From Spirochaetales bacterium (GTDB lineage Bacteria > Spirochaetota > Spirochaetia > DSM-2461): a stretch of DNA of 5,159 nt. The stretch is from assembly GCA_002748225.1 (NCBI GenBank), contig PDRU01000101.1, positions 1 through 5,159 on the forward strand, read 5' to 3'. Positions 1 to 5,159 of the stretch are shown piece after piece. The notes below the pieces were generated by a model. It made no database searches. It saw only the letters and a list, made by a program, of their open reading frames with translations, and had not been told where the DNA came from. The position numbers and the translations under genes were made by a program. Position 1 is the stretch's first letter; each line of letters starts with the position of its first letter.

Positions 1-2570
1 CGTACCCGGTTCTCCGAAGAAAGGGCAAGTCCGGCACTGACAGAAAGCGGAATTTCCCGCGTCAGTTCTTTGGCTCCGCATTCCTTAATAAGCATTTCAC
101 GGATCTGGTTTGTTGTGAAATCGCGGAACTGCAGTTCAACAAACAGCCAGATAACCCGGTGGAACTGGGAGTCAATTTCAGGGAAAAATTTGTTAAACAG
201 AATTTTTTCTTCAATTTCTTTAACAACATCGTTTATAATCTGTGACGCTTTAACGGTTGTACCTTTGGATTCCTTTTCCTGATTGGCGTTGTAGTACTTC
301 CATACATCCACTACATGCAATTTGGGAGACGCGTGATTTTTAACGGTGTATTCGTTATACGATGCCTGACGGCTTCCGACGTCGGGGCGCATCATTCTGT
401 GAAGAAAGGTAATCAGGTTAATTTCCATTATATCTGCATCGGGGCGGTCTTCCAGATAAAAACTCACCTGCAGGGGCGTCTCTGTAATTTCCCTGAAAAT
501 ATCAACGGCCGCGGTTTCAAATTCGGCTCTGTCCATTCCCCGGACAAGAAAGCAGAATTCATCTCCGCCGAAACGGCCCGGTGTTGCTTTATTGTTTAAA
601 TTACGGGCTGCTTCCAGCAGACGGTTAGCCAGAGCAATGAGCAGTTTATCTCCAAAATCATGACTGACCGCGTCATTAAAGATTTTGAAGTTGTCCATAT
701 CAATGAATATAAGTCCGGTTTTTTCTCCCGGTTTGAAAAATGACTCACGCAGCAGGAATGTTAAATGCTGCCTGTTGTACAGCCCTGTAAGGTTATCCCG
801 GCGCCCCCGGATATAAGCCAGACAGGATTCAATATTTTCACTGAACGTGTGAAACAACTCCAGAAAACGTCCGTACCTGTTTAGAATACTTTCTCCCAGA
901 ACCAGCAGTTCTTTACTGTCCTTTTCATTGCCCCGGCCCGGCAGCCGGCGGGAGAGGTTTTTCTCCAGGGCTTTCGGATTATCAGTAAGACATTCTGTAA
1001 CAAAAAAGAACAGATAATCCTTCAGGTCGGTAATGCCCAGCAGAAGCGCGTCTTCATTGACGCCGTTCCATAGTTCTGTACCCATAAGGTACTGGTTGGG
1101 ATCCTGAGGATTCTCGGGGCGGTTTCCGGTAATGGGCAGATTCATATAGAGAATAATGCGGCCGCCGTAGACGTTACTCAGGGGAATAACAAGAAACTGT
1201 TTTTGGAGAATATCGGAGGGGCTTAAAGGCTCCTTGTAAACCGAATAGGTTCTTTCAGCCGTATCCGAACTGTCAAAGAGGCGCAGCATCCGCAGCAGAT
1301 CCGAGTCTTCCGAGTAGAGGTAGAAACGGGAAATACCAAAGAAGTTTTTCAGGAGGTTCAGATAAACCATCAGAATTTTGTGAAGATTCTCCCCGAAATT
1401 CAGTGCTCTGAGCCGGTGAATATCCAGGAAGGACTTCCAGCGGAGATTCCTCTCAATTTCTTCCTGCCGCATAACCGATACAACAACATCAATCAGTTTT
1501 CCGGTATATTCGGTAAAGATTTTTATAAATTGATGAGTCAGATTTTTTTTACGGGGATTAAGATAGCCGGTCGAACGGCTGATCATTTTCAGGCTCAGCC
1601 GTGAAACTTCTCCAGACAGATTCTCCTGCCGCAATTCCATGTCGTTATTGGAGAATTCCTTGCCGTTGTTTTTTGCCGGGGCGTAGTGTTTATCCATTCG
1701 ATCAAAACGCTGCCGGCGAAACCCGAATTCATCAAATTCCACCTGGAGTGAGCCTGTGGTTATGAGTTTTTCATCTCCGGCGGCTTTTATATAGACTTCA
1801 CAGAGTTCCAGATCGAAAAGTGTCCACGCGTAATTCAGAATTTGATGGATAATGCCGAAGAATTTCTGACTTCGGTTTTTTTCCTTGAACCAGACAGCCG
1901 GATCTGAATTGAAGGAATACAGGACATGAAAGAAATTCAGCATTTCCTTCAGCTGCAAATCTTCCAGTTTAAAACGGATCAGTTCAATAAGTTCCGGGCA
2001 GGGCAGGGAATGAAACTGGAAAGATATCAGCAGAACGCCCTGGCGGAACCAGTATTCATTTTCGGTAATGGCCAGATGCGTGCTGTAGTTTCCCGGTTCC
2101 CTTCCGTACATTATATCCAGGAATAAACTGACTTTTGGCCCCGAAGGCAGGGGACTCCACAAAAGGGTTTCCAGTTTGTTGAATATGGTTCTGTCATTGT
2201 ATGCAGGACAGCTAACCGAAAAGTCCTGCGGCGAGGAGAGAGTGCGGAATCTCCAGGTAAGGGCATATCTGCCCCGGGAGAAAGAGCGGCAATAACCCCG
2301 CTGAATCAGTACTTTCAGTATTTGATCCGCGCTGTCCCTGAAAAGCTGTTTAAGGTCTTTTTCTGTCAGAATTCCGGTTTCGAGAGTGTCTTCTCTTGCT
2401 TTGGGATGTTCTTCAACGAGTTTATACGCTGAACGTTCGTAGGAGCCGCCGCTTCGCAGGTTGTATGTTCGGATCCGCGCAATATTTTTGGACAGATTCA
2501 GCAGGGAATCAATACCGTATCCCTGAATGGGTTGAGACTCTACATTAGTTATCCCGGCCGAATTGTTCAC
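1..2570 (-). CDS. Multidomain GGDEF protein (putative diguanylate cyclase) with a split GGDEF domain; 3' end beyond the window
   Basis: The predicted role is synthesis of cyclic di-GMP from two GTP in response to a signal sensed by the N-terminal part. The frame is open without a stop from 2621 to the left edge; the GTG at 2570 is the best start, giving 856 visible residues. No ATG occurs in this frame until about residue 150. A weak AGGTG lies 11 bases upstream of the GTG. Residues 66-110 (LTEKDLKQLF, then ILKVLIQRGYCRSFSRGRYALTW) resemble a winged helix. About 235-340 and 393-530 could be GAF-like sensory folds, and 535-591 looks like a helical linker; these are inferences. The GGDEF domain starts at D592 (DNLTGLYNR), has metal-binding D624 in FIDMDNFK, SHDFGD, and GRFGGDEF with GGDEF at 668-672. 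The RxxD inhibitory site is absent (N659, A662 instead). About 130 extra residues separate GGDEF from PLSVSAGLAL (841-850). No signal peptide or membrane segment is seen, so it is probably cytoplasmic. About 40-50 residues should remain beyond the window. Confidence 0.88.
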   Translation of the reverse strand, partial: MNNSAGITNVESQPIQGYGIDSLLNLSKNIARIRTYNLRSGGSYERSAYKLVEEHPKAREDTLETGILTEKDLKQLFRDSADQILKVLIQRGYCRSFSRGRYALTWRFRTLSSPQDFSVSCPAYNDRTIFNKLETLLWSPLPSGPKVSLFLDIMYGREPGNYSTHLAITENEYWFRQGVLLISFQFHSLPCPELIELIRFKLEDLQLKEMLNFFHVLYSFNSDPAVWFKEKNRSQKFFGIIHQILNYAWTLFDLELCEVYIKAAGDEKLITTGSLQVEFDEFGFRRQRFDRMDKHYAPAKNNGKEFSNNDMELRQENLSGEVSRLSLKMISRSTGYLNPRKKNLTHQFIKIFTEYTGKLIDVVVSVMRQEEIERNLRWKSFLDIHRLRALNFGENLHKILMVYLNLLKNFFGISRFYLYSEDSDLLRMLRLFDSSDTAERTYSVYKEPLSPSDILQKQFLVIPLSNVYGGRIILYMNLPITGNRPENPQDPNQYLMGTELWNGVNEDALLLGITDLKDYLFFFVTECLTDNPKALEKNLSRRLPGRGNEKDSKELLVLGESILNRYGRFLELFHTFSENIESCLAYIRGRRDNLTGLYNRQHLTFLLRESFFKPGEKTGLIFIDMDNFKIFNDAVSHDFGDKLLIALANRLLEAARNLNNKATPGRFGGDEFCFLVRGMDRAEFETAAVDIFREITETPLQVSFYLEDRPDADIMEINLITFLHRMMRPDVGSRQASYNEYTVKNHASPKLHVVDVWKYYNANQEKESKGTTVKASQIINDVVKEIEEKILFNKFFPEIDSQFHRVIWLFVELQFRDFTTNQIREMLIKECGAKELTREIPLSVSAGLALSSENRV
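52..464 (-). other. Insertion of about 130 residues within the GGDEF domain
   Basis: This covers residues about 703-840 of the GGDEF protein. In PleD about 37 residues lie between the GGEEF motif and the NVTISIG strand; here the gap from F672 to the matching LSVSAGL strand is about 169 residues. The extra segment begins after TPLQV, where the normal domain has a turn between two strands, and returns at IPLSVSAGLA. It is rich in predicted helix and aromatic residues (EIEEKILFNKFFPEID, then FHRVIWLFVELQF). It contains no motif I recognise. The reading frame and composition continue smoothly, so it appears to be a real part of the protein and not a broken gene or inserted element. Confidence 0.7.
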
Positions 2571-2632
2571 AAATGCTCTAACACCTGCTGCACATCTCTC
2601 AGTTGATACATACGGTACTGATTATGGCGCAT
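2567..2632 (-). other. Possible 21-codon leader frame overlapping the next gene's start
   Basis: A short frame runs from ATG 2632-2630 to TGA 2569-2567 (MRHNQYRMYQLRDVQQVLEHL). Its stop overlaps the GTG proposed as start of the GGDEF gene in the four bases GTGA, an arrangement typical of translational coupling. No good ribosome site precedes the ATG, and a frame of this length can occur by chance. Alternatively these residues are the true N-terminus of the GGDEF protein, separated from it by a frameshift near 2570. Confidence 0.25.
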
Positions 2633-2659
2633 TTCAGGGGGGAATGTATATGTTTATAT

Positions 2660-2687
2660 GGCAAAAACAGCTCAAAAATCTTTTGCC
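2660..2687. terminator. Possible hairpin terminator downstream of xylA
   Basis: GGCAAAA (2660-2666) and TTTTGCC (2681-2687) form a 7-bp stem with a 14-base loop, five bases beyond the restored xylA stop. On the minus strand, the direction of xylA transcription, no U tract follows, so it would be a weak terminator at best. On the plus strand it is followed by GTTTTT, the better terminator orientation, but there is no plus-strand gene here to terminate. It may instead mark the 3' boundary of the xylBA message. Confidence 0.35.
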
Positions 2688-2691
2688 GTTT

Positions 2692-2796
2692 TTAATTAAA
2701 CAAATATCCGTTTACCAGGCTTTCCAGGTATTCCTGCCGGCCGCTCCTTACATCCGGCTCTCCCTCTTCTCCCAGGGCTGCCAGTTCTTCCAGACT
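2692..2796 (-). pseudogene. xylA: Out-of-frame remnant of the xylA C-terminus
   Basis: Read in a different frame from the main xylA frame, this stretch encodes 34 residues starting SLEELAALGEE and ending SGRQEYLESLVNGYLFN before a TAA at 2694-2692. This matches the E. coli XylA end (SLADLAKYA, then SGRQEQLENLVNHYLFDK). The main frame stops earlier, at 2750-2748, inside this stretch. RIL in the main frame (codons ending at 2796) directly abuts this tail, whereas E. coli has about 29 residues between the two points (EDGELDKRIAQRYSGW and onward). The simplest reading is loss of about 85-88 bases, not a multiple of three. Restored, the protein would be about 443 residues, close to the E. coli length of 440. 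An assembly or sequencing error cannot be excluded. Confidence 0.88.
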
Positions 2797-3935
2797 AGAA
2801 TGCGCCAGGCCGCCTGCAGCCCCAGGGCAAAGGCGTCCATGCCGGCAATGTGGGCCAGGAATAAATCCTGCGGGTCGGTGGAGTTGCGGCGCCGCTTGGC
2901 GTCAAAATTCAGTCCGCCGGTGGTAAATCCGCCCATTTGCAGAATTTCAAGCATGGCCTGGGTTGTCTGGTAGACATCTGTGGGGAATTCGTCGGTGTCC
3001 CATCCGTTCATAAGGTCGCCCCGGTTGGCATCGACACTGCCCAGAAGTCCGGCATCGCGGCACACGCGTAAATCGTGAGCAAAATCGTGTCCGGCCAGAG
3101 TGGCGTGATTGGCCTCAATGTTGCACTTGAAGTCTTTATCCAGGCCGTAATGCCGCAGGAAACCGACAACGGTTGCCGCGTCAAAATCGTACTGATGCTT
3201 ACTGGGCTCCATGGGTTTGGGCTCAATGTAGAAGGTTCCGGTAAAACCGGCTTTTCTGCCGTAGTCGCGCGCCATGCTCAGAAAACGCGCCATGTGGTCC
3301 AGTTCCCTTTTCATATCGGTGTTCCAGAGGGTCATATAGCCTTCCCGGCCTCCCCAGAATGTGTAACCGGCTCCTTCCAGCTTAATGGTGGCGTCTATGG
3401 CGGCTTTTACCTGGTGTGCCGCGTGTCCCAGAACGGCGAAGTCGGGATTTGTGGCCGCTCCGTTCATGTATCTGGGGTGGGAAAACATATTAGCCGTGCC
3501 CCACAGAAGTTTGACACCGGTTTCCTTCTGCCGCTCTTTGGCCATGTCTGTAATGCGTATAAGATTTTTCTCGAATTCCGCCTGTGTTTTTCCTTCCGGA
3601 GCCATGTCGACGTCGTGAAAGCAGTAAAAAGGCGCGTCTATTTTGGTAAAAAACTCAAAAGCCGCGTCCAGTTTTTTTCTGGCGGCTGTTACTGGATCGG
3701 GATCGGCCCAGGGATAAAAATGCGTGGCCCTTCCGAAGGGATCGGTACCGTCTCCGCAGAAGGAATGCCAGTAGGCAATGGAAAACCTCAGGTGTTCTTT
3801 CATTGTTTTACCGCCCACTTTCTGCTGGGGGTTGTAAAATTTGAACGCCAGCGGATTATCCGATGTTTTTCCCTCGTACTGTATTTTTCCCATACCCGGG
3901 AAATACTCCTTATCTCCTGTAAATACCTTATTCAT
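2748..3935 (-). CDS. xylA: Xylose isomerase with a frame-disrupted C-terminus
   Basis: Converts D-xylose to D-xylulose using two divalent metal ions (TIM barrel, normally a tetramer). The frame from the ATG at 3935 gives 395 residues. Motifs in order: FHDVD with catalytic H107, WGGREGY at 194-200, IEPKP with E238 and K240, NIEANHATLAGH with E274 and H277, VDANRGD with D302, GWDTDEFP with D313 and D315, GGLNFDAK with D345. These match the E. coli metal and catalytic residues at a constant offset of +6. Up to RIL (378-380) the alignment to E. coli XylA is close. The last 15 residues (VWKNWQPWEKRESRM) are not family-like. The expected tail is encoded in another frame just downstream, so the gene is probably truncated by a deletion plus frameshift. 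A TTG at 3956 is in frame, but the ATG at 3935 has AAGGAG nine bases upstream and is preferred. Whether the product is active is unknown; the active site is complete, but C-terminal contacts between subunits would be lost. Confidence 0.93.
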   Translation of the reverse strand: MNKVFTGDKEYFPGMGKIQYEGKTSDNPLAFKFYNPQQKVGGKTMKEHLRFSIAYWHSFCGDGTDPFGRATHFYPWADPDPVTAARKKLDAAFEFFTKIDAPFYCFHDVDMAPEGKTQAEFEKNLIRITDMAKERQKETGVKLLWGTANMFSHPRYMNGAATNPDFAVLGHAAHQVKAAIDATIKLEGAGYTFWGGREGYMTLWNTDMKRELDHMARFLSMARDYGRKAGFTGTFYIEPKPMEPSKHQYDFDAATVVGFLRHYGLDKDFKCNIEANHATLAGHDFAHDLRVCRDAGLLGSVDANRGDLMNGWDTDEFPTDVYQTTQAMLEILQMGGFTTGGLNFDAKRRRNSTDPQDLFLAHIAGMDAFALGLQAAWRILVWKNWQPWEKRESRM

Positions 3936-3944
3936 AAATAATTT

Positions 3945-3950
3945 CTCCTT
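3945..3950 (-). promoter_or_regulatory. Ribosome binding site of xylA
   Basis: AAGGAG on the minus strand, nine bases before the ATG at 3935-3933. It decides the start: the alternative in-frame TTG at 3956 lies upstream of this site and has no comparable site of its own. Confidence 0.8.
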
Positions 3951-3992
3951 TTCCAATTTTAATTTTGATTTTTAACTCCTGACTCCCTCACT

Positions 3993-4017
3993 TCCCCGCT
4001 TATCGGTACAGCGGGGA
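3993..4017 (-). other. Hairpin across the xylB stop codon
   Basis: A perfect inverted repeat on the minus strand: TCCCCGCT pairs with AGCGGGGA (8 bp) around a 9-base loop that contains the end of xylB, with the TAA at the loop-stem boundary. No run of T follows in the direction of transcription, so it does not look like an intrinsic terminator. It could be an intercistronic element that affects mRNA processing or the relative yield of xylB and xylA, or it could be chance in GC-rich coding sequence. Confidence 0.4.
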
Positions 4018-5159
4018 GAGGGCTTCCAGCCAGCTCAGATAGCGGCTGTAGGCTTCCGTGTATGCCGCCTGCAGGGATGTATCCGGTTCGCAGAAAGCCT
4101 GCTGGTCCAGCAGAACGTGTTCGTCGGTGAGCTCTTCGAGTTTCTGCTGGCCGCCGCCGCCGAGCATCCATGCCGCCTGCAAAGCGGCGCCCAGCGCGGC
4201 GGCTTCGGTCTGAAGGGGAATACGCACCGGCACGCCCAGAACATCGGCCGCCATCTGGCGCCACAGAGAACTTTTAGCTCCGCCCCCGATCATTCTGATT
4301 TCCCGGACTTCAAATCCCAGCTCCCGGAAACGTTCCAGACCTGTTTTCATGCCGTACACCGCCGACTCCAGAGACGCGCGTGCTATGTTTTGAGGTGAAT
4401 AATTGGCGGCTGTCAGCCCCATAATACTGGCCTTTCCCCGGGGAAGGGCCGGCACTCTCTCTCCGTTAAAGAACGGCAGCATGGCAACCCCTTCGGCGCC
4501 TGCCGGGGCCCGTGATGCTGCCTGATCAATTTCCTTCACTTCCATATTGAAGAGTTCCCGTGTCAGTTCCGTCGCTACAGTGCAGTTCATGGTACACAAA
4601 AGGGGCAGCCAGCCGCCCGTTGAAGAACAAAACGCGGCCAGTACACCCCGGGGATCCACCACAGGGCTTTTGCTGAAACCGTAAAGGGTTCCGCTGGTGC
4701 CCATGCTCATGGTAATAACGCCGTCGCGGACGCATCCGGTACCCAGAGCTCCCATCATGTTATCGCCGCCTCCGCTGGAGACGGGAATGCCGGGTTTCAG
4801 ACCCCACAGCGCGGCAGCCTCTTCGCTGACGCGGCCGGCCTCTTCATCAGGTTCAACAAGCGGAGGAAGAGCGTTCTTTAAATGAGGATCAATGGCCTGA
4901 ATAAGATCTTCCCGCCACTGTTTTTTCCGGATATCCAGAAGCCCTGTTCCCGAGGCATCGCCGTATTCCATAAAGGCCCGGCCGGTCAGCCTGTAGTTGA
5001 GGTAGTCGTGGGGAAGCATAACCCAGCGCATCCTTTTGTAAAGGTCTGCGTGGTGTTTTTTCAGCCAGAGAATTTTTCCGGCAGTGTATCCCGGAGCAAT
5101 AATGTTGCCCGCCGCTGAAAGGAGTTTCTGCTCACCTCCGAACGCGCGGGTAATTTCAC
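4000..5159 (-). CDS. xylB: Xylulokinase (FGGY carbohydrate kinase), 5' end beyond the window
   Basis: Phosphorylates D-xylulose with ATP to D-xylulose 5-phosphate, the second step of cytoplasmic xylose catabolism, feeding the pentose phosphate pathway. 385 codons are visible before the TAA at 4002-4000; the frame stays open to the right edge, so the start lies outside. The visible part begins in the FGGY N-terminal lobe (LPHDYLNYRLTG, then DASGTGLLDI). The SGGGDN motif carries the expected catalytic Asp (codon 4764-4762, visible residue 132), matching D233 of E. coli XylB, so about 100 residues are missing and the full length would be near 486, normal for the family. The C-terminal lobe shows MSMGTSGTLYGF and the FGGY signature IGGGAKSSLWRQMAADVLG, followed by TEAAALGAALQAAW. 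No frameshift is seen. xylA follows after 64 bases on the same strand, which supports xylulokinase over other FGGY kinases such as glycerol or ribulose kinase. Confidence 0.95.
   Translation of the reverse strand, partial: EITRAFGGEQKLLSAAGNIIAPGYTAGKILWLKKHHADLYKRMRWVMLPHDYLNYRLTGRAFMEYGDASGTGLLDIRKKQWREDLIQAIDPHLKNALPPLVEPDEEAGRVSEEAAALWGLKPGIPVSSGGGDNMMGALGTGCVRDGVITMSMGTSGTLYGFSKSPVVDPRGVLAAFCSSTGGWLPLLCTMNCTVATELTRELFNMEVKEIDQAASRAPAGAEGVAMLPFFNGERVPALPRGKASIMGLTAANYSPQNIARASLESAVYGMKTGLERFRELGFEVREIRMIGGGAKSSLWRQMAADVLGVPVRIPLQTEAAALGAALQAAWMLGGGGQQKLEELTDEHVLLDQQAFCEPDTSLQAAYTEAYSRYLSWLEALSPLYR

Noticed and set aside
315..599. Plus-strand open frame of 94 codons
   Set aside because: It is antisense to the GGDEF motif and the insertion, where the minus-strand frame is clearly coding.
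2645..2675. Possible promoter for the GGDEF gene (TATAAA at 2658-2653, TATACA at 2650-2645, TTGAGC at 2675-2670, minus strand)
   Set aside because: The -35-like hexamer sits 11 or 19 bases from the two -10-like hexamers, neither the usual spacing, and the region is simply AT-rich. A promoter here is plausible but not supported.
2563..2973. Plus-strand open frame of 136 codons spanning the xylA 3' end and the intergenic gap
   Set aside because: It is mostly antisense to xylA and its remnant tail; its sequence is explained by the complementary strand.
3075..3941. Plus-strand open frame of 288 codons
   Set aside because: It lies wholly antisense to xylA, whose catalytic motifs are unambiguous; the product resembles no family I recognise and it has no ribosome site or neighbours on its strand.
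3959..4264. Minus-strand open frame of 101 codons overlapping the xylB 3' end
   Set aside because: It is an alternative frame of xylB, rich in Arg and Gly as expected for a shifted frame of GC-rich coding DNA; the xylB frame carries the FGGY signature over the same bases.

Overview
The window holds the 3' part of a D-xylose catabolic operon followed by a large signalling gene. All three genes lie on the minus strand, so the genetic order runs from the right edge (5159) to the left edge (1): xylB (xylulokinase, 5' end outside the window), then xylA (xylose isomerase), then a GGDEF-domain protein whose 3' end runs off the left edge. Nothing convincing is coded on the plus strand; the long plus-strand reading frames are antisense shadows. 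I see no tRNA, rRNA, CRISPR array or insertion sequence. The organism cannot be fixed from three genes. Moderate GC, a Gram-negative-type (longer, class II) XylA and a very large multidomain GGDEF protein would suit a free-living spirochaete or a similar anaerobic sugar fermenter, but this is a guess.

xylB and xylA together would carry D-xylose to D-xylulose 5-phosphate. They are separated by 64 bases with no recognisable promoter. A short hairpin covers the xylB stop codon, and a clear AAGGAG ribosome site precedes the xylA ATG. xylB looks intact over the visible 385 codons. xylA keeps every catalytic and metal-binding residue, but its reading frame breaks near the C-terminus. The family's C-terminal tail is still in the DNA in another frame, and about 29 residues found in the E. 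coli enzyme between the two parts are missing. This looks like an out-of-frame deletion or an assembly collapse.

Downstream, about 2.57 kb is one continuous open frame (856 visible codons from a probable GTG start). It encodes a putative diguanylate cyclase with a long N-terminal region: a possible winged-helix segment and two possible GAF-like sensory regions. At the C-terminus is a canonical GGDEF core that lacks the RxxD inhibitory site. This GGDEF domain is split by an extra segment of roughly 130 residues between the GGDEF motif and the later VSAGLA-type strand. That insertion is the most unusual feature of the window. The gene's start region is also odd: there is no in-frame ATG near the 5' end, and the GTG overlaps the stop of a 21-codon upstream reading frame by four bases (GTGA).
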